DNA of 64,000 nucleotides, from the NCBI RefSeq assembly GCF_900167565.1, contig NZ_FUZV01000001.1:1674001-1738000 (forward strand), in the 5' to 3' direction. Every line of letters starts with the position of its first letter. Position 1 is the stretch's first letter. The position numbers and the translations under genes were made by a program. The notes beneath the pieces are model-generated. The model saw nothing but the letters and a program-made list of their open reading frames with translations. It made no database searches and was not told the origin of the DNA. Of this stretch, positions 35,803 to 45,726 are shown piece by piece. This stretch comes from Pseudoxanthomonas indica (GTDB lineage Bacteria; Pseudomonadota; Gammaproteobacteria; Xanthomonadales; Xanthomonadaceae).

Positions 35803-36398
35803 TGACGCTGTTGGTCGTTCAGTCCAATGCATCACGTATCGATGTTGCCATCGACACGCAGGGTAAGGCTTCTGACGGAACTTGGCCCGAGTTCTCCAAG
35901 CTGGTGCACTTCGCTGCACCCAACATGCTGATTGCCGCCCGGGGAGACCGCCAGCTCCTTGCGTGGCTGCACGACTACTTCTTTTCGGCTTCTGTCACCG
36001 TTCGGTTTGACGATGCGCGGGATTCCATTCCCCATGCGTGCGCTCTCATCTGTGACCGATGCGAGTCGGCCGGGCACTACGCGGAACTGCAATTCTTGCT
36101 GGCCGGCCATTCGCAGCGAGAGAGAGAGATGATTGCCATCATGTTCAATCTAGAGACGCGGACCCGGACTTTGGATGACGATAGGCTCTGGGATGATCGA
36201 AGATTCTGGTACGCGCCTTGGGAGGCATCCATGGGTCGGTGCCCAGCCTGGGTCGACGATCCGTCTGTGATGGCGATTGCGCGGCGCCAAGCGGCGCATC
36301 TGAAGGGACTTGGCGAAGCAGGCGGAGGGCGTCTCTTAGTGGCCACCCTGAGCGCCACGAGCTACCAGGTTCGTGACTTGGGACCGATTGTGGCCTGA
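35802..36398 (+). CDS. Hypothetical protein, second gene of the operon
   Basis: 198 aa from GTG 35802. Begins with alternating strands (TLLVVQSNASRIDVAIDTQG, then HFAAPNMLIAARGDRQLLAWL), the layout of an N-terminal beta sandwich such as an Ntn-hydrolase/proteasome-like fold. A helical middle and a short beta C-terminus (LLVATLSATSYQVRDLG) follow. The GTG-Thr start could expose Thr2 as an N-terminal nucleophile after Met removal. That is speculation. The unit ends 290 bp before the convergent minus-strand gene. Confidence 0.6.
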   Translation: MTLLVVQSNASRIDVAIDTQGKASDGTWPEFSKLVHFAAPNMLIAARGDRQLLAWLHDYFFSASVTVRFDDARDSIPHACALICDRCESAGHYAELQFLLAGHSQREREMIAIMFNLETRTRTLDDDRLWDDRRFWYAPWEASMGRCPAWVDDPSVMAIARRQAAHLKGLGEAGGGRLLVATLSATSYQVRDLGPIVA

Positions 36399-36689
36399 GC
36401 AAGGCATTCGAAAGCCTCTGGTTGTAGCCGTAGAAAGTGCGAGTCGCGTGGTCCAGCTTTCGGGACCGGGGGAAGTTGCGGGTTGCTAGGAGGCATTCGC
36501 GAGATCCATCCGCTTAAGATGGTTCGCGTAGTTGGGGTTGCTCGCCAGGTTCTGGAGGAGAGCGGACAGGTGGCCCCTGGTCTCGCCAGTCAAGTCCTGA
36601 GCCAAGCTGTCGTAGATGTAGGAGAGGTCGTAGAAGATGAGGAGCTGGGTGTTAATGCCATACCCAACGAGCTTGGCCCTTCACATCGG

Positions 36690-37157
36690 TCAGCCGTAGC
36701 TTTCCAGGTAGTTCTTCATTACCTGGACGGATGCTTCGCTAAACAAGCGAGCAGCTTCGTGCACCTCATCGGCGAGCGTCATCATTTCCGCCAACGAGAG
36801 TCGGACGCTGCGGTCGCGGGCCGACATTAGGTGATTGGTAATTAGGACCTTTTCGCCGTCCTGATAGATGTCAAACCAGACGGTGTTGTGCGCAACGAGA
36901 TTTCTCTTGCTCGTCAGTTTGGCGACTACGTTCAATCTCAGCAGTGCTTCGCGATACTCCTCAGCAGAATACCGAGGCAATACTTCTTTAAGGATCTCAA
37001 TTCGTTGCCCCAATGCGAGCTTGGATGCATTTCTTGGAATCCTGCAGTCGGGCAGGCAGCCAAGAAGGGCGATTGTTGTGTGCTCAATGCTTCCAAACGC
37101 GAGCATGAAGCGCCCAACCGGCGCGTCCCAAGGAAAGTCTGATCTAGCATTTCCCAT
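36690..37157 (-). CDS. HEPN-like hypothetical protein
   Basis: 155 aa, strong GGAGGA before ATG 37157. All-helical, with KRNLVAHNTVWFDIYQDGEK near residues 83-102. R-N-L-V-A-H fits the RxxxxH motif of HEPN nucleases, preceded by a helix of matching length. HEPN proteins often act as RNA-cleaving toxins or their partners. No partner nucleotidyltransferase gene is adjacent. Position is near the right end of the Tn7-like element, divergent from its cargo operon. Confidence 0.6.
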   Translation of the reverse strand: MGNARSDFPWDAPVGRFMLAFGSIEHTTIALLGCLPDCRIPRNASKLALGQRIEILKEVLPRYSAEEYREALLRLNVVAKLTSKRNLVAHNTVWFDIYQDGEKVLITNHLMSARDRSVRLSLAEMMTLADEVHEAARLFSEASVQVMKNYLESYG

Positions 37158-37248
37158 CGCCGTTCCTCCGGTGCCGTCTTGTTGGTTAGGAGCCCATCTA
37201 CGAAAAAGCCCCGTAGTAACGCAAAGCGTTGTCGAGCTTGAAGTTTTT

Positions 37249-37292
37249 TGGGCGGGGAGAGAATCGAACTCCCGGCAGAGCGATTTTCAATC
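37249..37292 (-). other. Displaced 3' half of a tRNA gene (att-site remnant)
   Basis: Read on the minus strand: anticodon loop TTGAAAA (GAA, Phe-type), TCGCT, 5-nt variable loop CTGCC, T-stem GGGAG, T-loop TTCGATT, CTCTC, acceptor CCCGCCC, discriminator A. The 5' anticodon stem does not pair with TCGCT and there is no CCA, only an A-run. So the sequence starts inside the anticodon loop, which is a frequent crossover point for tyrosine integrases. Confidence 0.7.
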
Positions 37293-37403
37293 CCCCTTTT
37301 TAGTACCTCGGACCCTGTAAGGCACAATAGAAGCCGTTGAGTTGCCGGCCGATCTGCAGCTGCGTACGGAATACGGTCAGTGTGTGTCTCCCGCGATATA
37401 GCG

Positions 37404-37487
37404 TCATAAGGGACGGTATTTCGTTGCAACACCATGCCACCTTATGCGAGAAATCTCGCATAAGCAGTCCAATTGCGACAACTTATG
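37404..37487. repeat. Candidate right-end motifs of the Tn7-like transposon
   Basis: CATAAG at 37404 and 37459, CTTATG at 37441 and CAACTTATG at 37479-37487, roughly 18-37 bp apart. A perfect inverted pair is CTTATGCGAGA-AA-TCTCGCATAAG (37441-37464). The outer 9-mer mirrors CATAAGTTG at 27561. The spacing and multiplicity fit TnsB-binding sites of a Tn7-like end, but no confirmed target duplication was seen. Confidence 0.45.
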
Positions 37488-37524
37488 AAGGAATGCACAC
37501 GGAGGGCAGTTGACACTGCGAATT

Positions 37525-37600
37525 TGGTGGGCCCACCAGGACTCGAACCTGGAACCAAAGGATTATGAGTCCTCTGCTCTAACCATTGAGCTATAGGCCC
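37525..37600 (-). tRNA. tRNA-Ile(CAU)
   Basis: 76 nt with a complete cloverleaf: acceptor GGGCCTA/TGGGCCC, D-arm AGCTCAATGGTTAGAGC, anticodon loop CTCATAA, T-loop TTCGAGT, encoded CCA. Anticodon CAU with an ileX-like body indicates the lysidine-modified AUA-decoding tRNA-Ile2. It lies 37 bp beyond the last right-end motif, facing the accessory island with its 3' end. Confidence 0.92.
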
Positions 37601-37611
37601 GCTGCCGGTCC

Positions 37612-37617
37612 ATTCTA
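37612..37617 (-). promoter_or_regulatory. Possible -10 element of the tRNA-Ile gene
   Basis: TAGAAT on the minus strand, 12 bp upstream of the tRNA 5' end. No convincing -35 at 17 bp. Confidence 0.35.
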
Positions 37618-37694
37618 CTGGCAGAGCCACGGCTACAGCGCGCGATGTTCCTGCCGCAACCAAATGGCGTGAACCCCGCCGCGCCGCACAAACA

Positions 37695-37720
37695 AAAAGC
37701 CCGCCTCGCGGCGGGCTTTT
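37695..37720 (-). terminator. Intrinsic terminator after rpoD
   Basis: AAAAGCCCGCC / GGCGGGCTTTT stem, 4-nt loop, T-rich 3' side on the minus strand, 37 bp past the rpoD stop. Confidence 0.85.
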
Positions 37721-37756
37721 CGCTTTTTCCAGTCAGCGCCTTGCAGCGCCCGACCC

Positions 37757-39613
<1,857 letters not shown>

Positions 39614-39653
39614 GGAGGTTGCGCCACCGGGAAGAAGAGAGGAGGAACCTAGT

Positions 39654-39662
39654 ATTATACCA
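39654..39662 (-). promoter_or_regulatory. Extended -10 promoter of rpoD
   Basis: TGGTATAAT on the minus strand: a consensus TATAAT with TGn, about 41 bp ahead of the rpoD start codon. The -35 is poor, as is common for extended -10 promoters. Confidence 0.55.
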
Positions 39663-39722
39663 GCCCGGCTACTCCCCTGCCCCGGCAAATCAGGGGGAAG
39701 CACGGTATTGCTACCCCAAACG

Positions 39723-40163
39723 TCAGGGTCGCAGCAGGAAGGTCACGGGCCCGTCATTGACGAGGCTGACCACCATATGGGCACCAAAGCGGCCCGTTTC
39801 CACCCCTGGCGGGTGCTTTTGCCGGCAAATTTCGACCAGGCGGGTAAATCCGCGTTCAGCCTCGGCCGGCGGCGCCGCCGTGGTGAAGCTGGGGCGCATG
39901 CCCGAGCGGGTGTCCGCGGCCAGGGTGAACTGGCTGACCAGCAGCAGCCCGCCCCCGGTATCGGCCAGCGAGCGGTTCATCCGCCCGGCCTCATCGGCGA
40001 AGACCCGGTAGCCCAGCAGGCGCTCGGCCATGCGCTGCAGCTGCGCCTCGGTATCGCCTGGCTCCACCGCCACCAAGGCCAGCAGACCCGGGCCGATGGA
40101 CCCGACGACTTCATCTGCCACGGCGACGGAGGCCTGGGTGACCCGCTGGATGAGGGAGAGCAT
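39723..40163 (-). CDS. dtd: D-aminoacyl-tRNA deacylase
   Basis: 146 aa from ATG 40163 (MLSLIQRV), the normal family size; the longer frame is ignored. It removes D-amino acids (for example D-Tyr) mischarged on t[22 protein letters not shown] (about residues 74-92) and the [12 protein letters not shown]-terminus are the two family motifs around the catalytic pocket. It is on the minus strand upstream of rpoD, 109 bp from it. Confidence 0.95.
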   Translation of the reverse strand: MLSLIQRVTQASVAVADEVVGSIGPGLLALVAVEPGDTEAQLQRMAERLLGYRVFADEAGRMNRSLADTGGGLLLVSQFTLAADTRSGMRPSFTTAAPPAEAERGFTRLVEICRQKHPPGVETGRFGAHMVVSLVNDGPVTFLLRP

Positions 40164-40216
40164 GTCGGCATGCTCCCGGTTCGAGCCGGCCAAGGTCAAC
40201 CGCTAGACTGCGCGCC

Positions 40217-41116
40217 ATGAAGCCACAGACCCAAGCCCATGCCCTGCACTGGACCGTCGCCAAGCTGATGCGCCTGCCCTGGCCTTGGCTGATGGCGCTG
40301 GCCGACGGCCTGGCCTGGCTGTGGCGCCGCACCGACGCGCGCGAAAGCCGGGTGGCCTGGCGGAATCTGGAACTGGCCTACCCCGACCTGTTGCCCAGCG
40401 AACGCCAGACCCTGCATCAGGCCATCCTGCGCAGCACCACCCGCCAGGTGATGGAAACCCTGCGCTTCTGGACCCGGCCGCACGCCGAGAACCTGCCCCT
40501 GCTGCGGCGCAGCCATGGGGTGGAGTTGTTCGATCAGGCCGTGGCCGCCGGTCGGCCCGTGCTGGTGGCCGCGCCGCACTTCGGCAACTGGGAACTGCTC
40601 AACCAGTGGCTGGCCTCACGCGGTCCGTTTGCGTTTGTCTATCGGGTGCCGGAATCGCCGGTCGGCGATGCCTTTCTGCTGCGCGCCCGCGGCGCCGACA
40701 CCATCACCCAGGTGCGTGCCGAAGGCGCGGCCGTACGTCAGTTGTGGAAGCGGCTGAAGGAAGGCGGCGTAGTCGCGATTCTCCCGGACCAGCAGCCCAA
40801 GGCGGGTGACGGCGAGTTCGCGCCGTTCTTCGGCGTGCAGGCCCTGACCATGACCCTGCTCTCTCGCCTGGCCGAACGCACCGGCGCGGTGGTGTTGTTT
40901 GCCTGGTGCGAACGCATTGGCCCGGGCCCGGATTTCGCCTTGCATTTTGAACCAGCACCGGCGGCCATTGCCGATGCCGATCCGCGCGTTGCGGTGGCCG
41001 CACTCAATGCGGGCGTGGAGAAGATTGCGCGCCGCGATCCTGCGCAGTACCAGTGGACTTACAAACGCTATACGCTGCGGCCAGCGGGAAGCGGCGAGGA
41101 GAATCCTTACCGCTGA
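40217..41116 (+). CDS. Lysophospholipid/lipid A acyltransferase family protein (LpxL/HtrB-like)
   Basis: 299 aa. N-terminal membrane anchor (PWPWLMALADGLAWLW). The family HX4(D/E) catalytic motif HFGNWE is near residues 121-126, and LPDQQPKAGDGEFAPFFG is a second motif region. It transfers an acyl chain from acyl-ACP to a lipid A precursor or a related lipid at the inner membrane. Divergent from dtd (53 bp). Precise acyl specificity cannot be told from sequence. Confidence 0.88.
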   Translation: MKPQTQAHALHWTVAKLMRLPWPWLMALADGLAWLWRRTDARESRVAWRNLELAYPDLLPSERQTLHQAILRSTTRQVMETLRFWTRPHAENLPLLRRSHGVELFDQAVAAGRPVLVAAPHFGNWELLNQWLASRGPFAFVYRVPESPVGDAFLLRARGADTITQVRAEGAAVRQLWKRLKEGGVVAILPDQQPKAGDGEFAPFFGVQALTMTLLSRLAERTGAVVLFAWCERIGPGPDFALHFEPAPAAIADADPRVAVAALNAGVEKIARRDPAQYQWTYKRYTLRPAGSGEENPYR

Positions 41117-41153
41117 CTTCCCCAGGACGATGGACGCAAACAAGGGGACACAC

Positions 41154-42596
41154 ATGCGTGCAGGCTGGTTGCTGTGGGGTTGGCTGACGGTGTCGCCGGC
41201 GTGGGCTGATGATCTGGCCGAGATGAATGCCGTCAGCAAGGCATGGGATCGTTATGCGGAACTGAGCCAGGACGACCAGCCGGAAAGCGTCGACCTGATG
41301 GCGGCTTCCAGCCTGGTCCATTTCGGTTTCCTGCGCGACGCCGCGCTGTACGCCTCGACGGATCAGCTGCGCCGCATTCCGACCACTGATCGCATCACCG
41401 TCTATTTGCTACGCGCTTCGGTGGACGAAGCCGGCCTCAAGGCGCTGGACGATCGCGAAGTTGCGCGCCTGTGCATGCAGCGCGGCTGGGTAGGCCTGGA
41501 TCGGGATGAAAGCGAGCCGGAGCCGACCCTGAGCCATGTCACCGTCATCGGTGATCTTGCTGTCGGCGAGGTCGCGCCGCCTACCGAAACCCAGTTCCAG
41601 TTCGGCCCCGACTTCGTGCGCGAAGGTCAAGCCTGGAAGTTCCGCTACGAATCGCTGATCCCGGACAGTTCCGCCGCGATTGACGACTCGATGAAGCAAT
41701 CCGGCGTCAACACCACGCAGATGTTCGAGAGCGTGGTGGCCAACCTGCTCAAGAGCGAAACCGCGCCCAGCCTGGCCGCGCTGGATCGGCCCTTGCTGGA
41801 CGACACCGCCGAACGTGGACGCTTGAACGAGCAATGGCCCGCCTACGATCAGGTCTACCAACGCCGCTTGGACGCGGTGGCGCAGAAGGCGAAACAGGGC
41901 GACAGCTTTGCCGAGTTCGTGTACGGCACCCTCAAGCTGCTCGGCAACGTGCCGCAGTGGGTGGCCAAGGACGAAACCGGCGGCCTGCAACTGCTGGAAA
42001 AATCCAGTGACGCCGGCAACACCCAGGCCGCCACGGTGGTTGTGAGCTATCTGGCTTCCGACCCGACGCTCCTGGACGATGCGCGCCTGCGCCAGATCAG
42101 TCCGCACCTGCAGCGCGCGGCCAATGCCAGCAATGCCAACGCGATGTCGATACTGGGCACGTTCTATTTCGAAGGGGTCGGCGGTCTGCAACGCGATTGC
42201 CGCCGTGCCGCCGAGTGGCAGGCACGCGCCGAAGAGGCGGGCGCGGAAAGCGCGCGCAATGATCAGGTGTGGACCTGGGCGGTCTGCCCGCTGCCGGAGC
42301 AGCGCGATCCTGCCCGCGCGCTGGCGCTGGCCCAGCACCTGATCAAGCAGAAGGACACGCTGCAGTCTGCGCAACTGGATACGGTCGCGGCGGCGCTGGC
42401 GGCCAATGGCCGGTTCGAGGAAGCCGCGGAGTTCCAGCAACTGGCCATCGACAGGATCCGGGCCGAAGCCGATCCGCGCAACAACCGCGAGTACCGGATC
42501 AAGCGCATGCAGTCGCGCCTGGCCGGTTACCGGAAACACCGCGCCTACGTGCAAGACTACAGCCTGTTTGCTGACATGCGCGCGGGACGCTTCTGA
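41154..42596 (+). CDS. Exported Sel1/TPR-like repeat protein
   Basis: 480 aa from ATG 41154 (AGGGG upstream) with signal peptide MRAGWLLWGWLTVSPAWA. Earlier in-frame starts overlap the acyltransferase and are unlikely. The C-terminal part (about 255-460) contains Sel1-like solenoid repeats (SFAEFVYGTLKLLGN, GNTQAATVVVSYLA, SNANAMSILGTFYFEGVG). The N-terminal domain is unassigned. Probably periplasmic. Its stop overlaps the next gene (TGATG). Confidence 0.7.
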   Translation: MRAGWLLWGWLTVSPAWADDLAEMNAVSKAWDRYAELSQDDQPESVDLMAASSLVHFGFLRDAALYASTDQLRRIPTTDRITVYLLRASVDEAGLKALDDREVARLCMQRGWVGLDRDESEPEPTLSHVTVIGDLAVGEVAPPTETQFQFGPDFVREGQAWKFRYESLIPDSSAAIDDSMKQSGVNTTQMFESVVANLLKSETAPSLAALDRPLLDDTAERGRLNEQWPAYDQVYQRRLDAVAQKAKQGDSFAEFVYGTLKLLGNVPQWVAKDETGGLQLLEKSSDAGNTQAATVVVSYLASDPTLLDDARLRQISPHLQRAANASNANAMSILGTFYFEGVGGLQRDCRRAAEWQARAEEAGAESARNDQVWTWAVCPLPEQRDPARALALAQHLIKQKDTLQSAQLDTVAAALAANGRFEEAAEFQQLAIDRIRAEADPRNNREYRIKRMQSRLAGYRKHRAYVQDYSLFADMRAGRF

Positions 42597-43114
42597 TGAA
42601 CATCGAACCACCCGACCTGCCCACGCCCGTGCCCGCAGCCGCCGATGAGGGTTGGCAGGCCCTGCCTGCTCGCGGCGGTTCGGTGGCGGCGCTCGGTGGC
42701 GCAATCGGCGCGGCCTTGCCGTTTGCTGGCATCGGTTTCGTGCTGGCGCATGTCAGCGGCTGGGTCTCACCGTGGTTGGCCGCACCGCTGCTGTTGGTGG
42801 TCGGTGAGCTGATCGGCGCGTGGTTCGCATGGCGACGCCATCGCCGTCTGCGCTGGCGCCTGGATGACACCGGCTTTGCGGTGCGCCGGGGCAATTGGTG
42901 GCAGAGTGAAACCCACGTGCCGATCTCACGCGTGCAGCACCTGGATCTCAAACGCGGCCCGATCGAACGCAGTCTGGGCCTGTCGACCCTGGTGGTGCAT
43001 ACGGCCGGCTCGCGCCAGGCAACGGTCAGCGTGTCCGCGCTGGATGCACAGGATGGCGAGCGCCTGCGGGATCGCCTGGCCCGTCAGCTCGATCACGACG
43101 ACGCGCTGGGATGA
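42596..43114 (+). CDS. YdbS-like PH-domain membrane protein
   Basis: 172 aa. Two hydrophobic segments (ALGGAIGAALPFAGIGFVLAH, APLLLVVGELIGAWFAW) precede a bacterial PH-like domain (bPH_2, RRGNWWQSETHVPISRVQHLDLKRG). It is a membrane-bound protein of unknown function, usually paired with a multi-bPH_2 YdbT-like protein, as here. Start overlaps the preceding stop; its stop overlaps the next gene (ATGA). Confidence 0.85.
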   Translation: MNIEPPDLPTPVPAAADEGWQALPARGGSVAALGGAIGAALPFAGIGFVLAHVSGWVSPWLAAPLLLVVGELIGAWFAWRRHRRLRWRLDDTGFAVRRGNWWQSETHVPISRVQHLDLKRGPIERSLGLSTLVVHTAGSRQATVSVSALDAQDGERLRDRLARQLDHDDALG

Positions 43115-44640
43115 GCGACATCGACAGCACCGCCCGCGAACATCGGCTGCATCCGTGGTCGTGGCTGTTCGTGCTGATCCAGCAGCTCAAGCAGTTCATC
43201 TTCCCGTTGATCGTGCTGGTGTTCTTCGGCGCGCGCAGCGGCCGCGATGAGTGGTGGCAGTCGATGGGCCCGCTGATCGCCATGGTGGTGCTGGTGCTCA
43301 TCGCGATTGCCCGCTACTTCACCTACCGCTACCGGATTGGCCAGGACGGTTTAACGATTCGCAGCGGCTGGCTGGAACGCAGCGTGCGCGAGATTCCGTT
43401 CGCGCGCATCCACAATGTCGGCATCAAACAGACCCTGTTGCACCGGCTGTTCGGCGTAGCCGAAGTGCGGCTGGAATCAGCCGGCGGGCAGAAGCCGGAA
43501 GCCGAGATGCGCGTGCTCAGCCTGGCCGCGGCGGCGGATCTGGAAGACGTGATCCGTCATCGCGGCCGTCGCGATGCCACCCAGCAGACCGATGACGACG
43601 CCAACGTTCCGCCGCCGCTTGCCAGGCCCGCAGACACCACCCTGCTGGCCTTGCCGCTGGGTGAAGTGCTGCGCCTGGGGCTGATCTCCAATCGCGGCAT
43701 GATCATCGTCGCGGCGGCATTTGGCGCCATCTGGCAGGTGTTTCCCGAGCGCCAGCTGACCAACACCATGATCGCCGGCGGACGACAGGCCTTTGGCTAT
43801 GCCACCCATGCGCATTGGAGCTGGCTGCAGACGGGCCTGGCCGGGCTCGCTCTGGTTGTGCTGTTCCTGCTGGCCACGCGCTTGCTGTCGATTGGCCAGA
43901 CACTGTTGCAGTACTACGGATTTCGCCTGAGCCAGTCGGGCGAACGCATCACGGTGGAACGAGGCTTGCTGGCGCGCTTGCGCACCAGTGTCGTGCGTCG
44001 GCGCATCCAGTCATGGACGCTGCACGAAGGCGTCGTCCATCGCTTGCTGCGGCGACGCAGCCTGCGCGTGGATACGGCGGTGGCCAGTCGAGGGGATGGC
44101 GGTGAGGAGCGCAGCCTGAAAGTGCTGGCCCCGGTAGCGAGGCCGGAGGCCGTGGACGCGTTGGTGCACCAGCTGTTGCCCGACGTCTGGCCACCGCAAC
44201 ACTGGCAGGGCTGGTCCGGCCAGGTGTGGTGGCGCCTGTGGTGGCCGCGCGTGCTGTGGACTCTGGCTTTGGCACTGCTGGCCCGGCACTGGCTGGGCGC
44301 GTGGGGCTGGCTGGTCCTGCTGTGGCTACCGTTCTCGGCCTATGCGTTGCGCCAGCAGGTGCGGCATGCCGGCCACGCCGTCGGCGCGCAGATCATCAGT
44401 GTGCGTGGCGGCTGGTGGTCGCGCTGGTGGCGGTTTGCCGAGATCGACAAGCTGCAGGCCCTGCGCCTGACCCGATCACCCATCGATCGCTGGTGTGGTA
44501 CCGCCACCTTGTGGCTGGACACGGCGGGCGACAGCGGCTTCAAGCCGCCGCTGCGGCTGCGCTTCCTGCCGCAGGATCAGGCGCACGCCCTGTATGCGGA
44601 ACTGGGTCGCGCCCTCGCCCATCGGCGCCTGCACTGGTAG
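43111..44640 (+). CDS. YdbT-like membrane protein with tandem bPH_2 domains
   Basis: 509 aa. Several transmembrane helices. Repeated bPH_2 units start near residues 75 (RIGQDGLTIRSGWLERSVREIPFARIHNV), 270 (GFRLSQSGERITVERGLLARLRTSVVRRRIQ) and 430 (IISVRGGWWSRWWRFAEIDKLQALRLTRS). It forms the usual pair with the YdbS-like gene. Membrane role not known. It ends 2 bp before the convergent minus-strand gene. Confidence 0.85.
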   Translation: MSDIDSTAREHRLHPWSWLFVLIQQLKQFIFPLIVLVFFGARSGRDEWWQSMGPLIAMVVLVLIAIARYFTYRYRIGQDGLTIRSGWLERSVREIPFARIHNVGIKQTLLHRLFGVAEVRLESAGGQKPEAEMRVLSLAAAADLEDVIRHRGRRDATQQTDDDANVPPPLARPADTTLLALPLGEVLRLGLISNRGMIIVAAAFGAIWQVFPERQLTNTMIAGGRQAFGYATHAHWSWLQTGLAGLALVVLFLLATRLLSIGQTLLQYYGFRLSQSGERITVERGLLARLRTSVVRRRIQSWTLHEGVVHRLLRRRSLRVDTAVASRGDGGEERSLKVLAPVARPEAVDALVHQLLPDVWPPQHWQGWSGQVWWRLWWPRVLWTLALALLARHWLGAWGWLVLLWLPFSAYALRQQVRHAGHAVGAQIISVRGGWWSRWWRFAEIDKLQALRLTRSPIDRWCGTATLWLDTAGDSGFKPPLRLRFLPQDQAHALYAELGRALAHRRLHW

Positions 44641-44642
44641 GC

Positions 44643-45704
44643 CTAGGCACGCCCTGCCGGACCCCAGTAGCCGAGATCCTTGCGAATCTGCAGCGCGCGA
44701 ATCCAGCCACCGAAGGGCTTGCGAGCCAGCGGGCCCAGGTCGCCGGCAATCAGACGATCGGTGGCGCGGATGACCCGCTCCGAGGAACGCCCATCGCGAT
44801 AGGGATGGATGGCATCGGCGTAATGGTCCAGCGCCGCCAGCAGCGTGGGTTCGGGATCAAAGGCCCGCGCCAGCATGGCGGGCAACTGCTCCGCTTGCTG
44901 GAAGTCGATCATGTGCGGCTTGGGCGCGCGGTTGCGAAACGTCACCACCGGCTTGCGTTGCACCACGAACTCGCTGACCACCGACGTGGTGTCGGCGACC
45001 AGCACATCGGCGGCGCGCTCGGCGCTGACCAGGTCTTCGGTCTCGACGAAGCCGGCATTCGGCCCGGCGAGCGTGCGATAGCGCGCCACCAGTTCCGGCG
45101 CGCACTTGGGATGCAGGGTCAGCAGCCAATAGCGATCACCGCGCGCAATCTCTTCGGCGATGGCCGCATGCAGATGCGGCGCCGCACTCAGCCGTTCGGT
45201 GAAGGTGGAGGCGAACATCACCACCGGTCGGCGACCGGCGGCGGCGCGCAGTGCATCGGCGCGCGCATCGGTCGCGGCGAACAACGGATCGAGCTTGGGC
45301 CAGCCGGTCTCCACCACCTTGAAATGGTGGGCATGGGCGGCCAGCGACTGGAACGGCGCCGTGGTGGCCGGCCCCTGCGTGCAATACAGGTCAAACATGC
45401 CGCGCACGCGGAAGTGGCCGCGATTGTCCTCGCGCTTTTCGACGTTGAAGCCATGGAACAATTGCACCTTGGCTCCGGATACGAAGCCGGGCACCCAGTT
45501 GGCGGCGCTGAAAACGGCGCGCGGACGCAGCGCCACCGCTTCGCTGGCGGTATGGATCATCCGCGCGTTGGGCAGGTGCGCCGAGCTGGCGCCATCGACA
45601 AACCAGGCGTGCACGCCATGACCACCGGCTTGCAGCGCATCGGCCAGCGGTTGCAAGATGGGCAGCGCATAGCGTTCAGTTGCAAACAACAGGTACTCCG
45701 CCAT
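44643..45704 (-). CDS. CDP-glycerol glycerophosphotransferase-like protein (TagB/TagF family)
   Basis: 353 aa from ATG 45704, with GAGGAGG; longer upstream frames overlap the divergent gene. VQLFHGFNVEK near residues 80-90, LLTLHPKCAPE and VLVADTTSVVSEFVVQRKPVVTF are the family's GT-B nucleotide-binding pattern. It may transfer a (poly)glycerol-phosphate or similar group in surface-polymer synthesis. Start codon is only 22 bp from that of the divergent GT2 gene. Substrate is not determined. Confidence 0.75.
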   Translation of the reverse strand: MAEYLLFATERYALPILQPLADALQAGGHGVHAWFVDGASSAHLPNARMIHTASEAVALRPRAVFSAANWVPGFVSGAKVQLFHGFNVEKREDNRGHFRVRGMFDLYCTQGPATTAPFQSLAAHAHHFKVVETGWPKLDPLFAATDARADALRAAAGRRPVVMFASTFTERLSAAPHLHAAIAEEIARGDRYWLLTLHPKCAPELVARYRTLAGPNAGFVETEDLVSAERAADVLVADTTSVVSEFVVQRKPVVTFRNRAPKPHMIDFQQAEQLPAMLARAFDPEPTLLAALDHYADAIHPYRDGRSSERVIRATDRLIAGDLGPLARKPFGGWIRALQIRKDLGYWGPAGRA

Positions 45705-45726
45705 TAACGCCTCCTCGCCCACCCGG

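Noticed and set aside
27533..37430. 10-bp direct repeat TCGTTGCAAC at 27533-27542 and 37421-37430, which could be a transposon target duplication or att core
   Set aside because: A 10-bp match between two regions of several hundred bases is not rare by chance, and the repeats do not coincide with the CATAAGTTG motif ends. Noted but not used to define the element.
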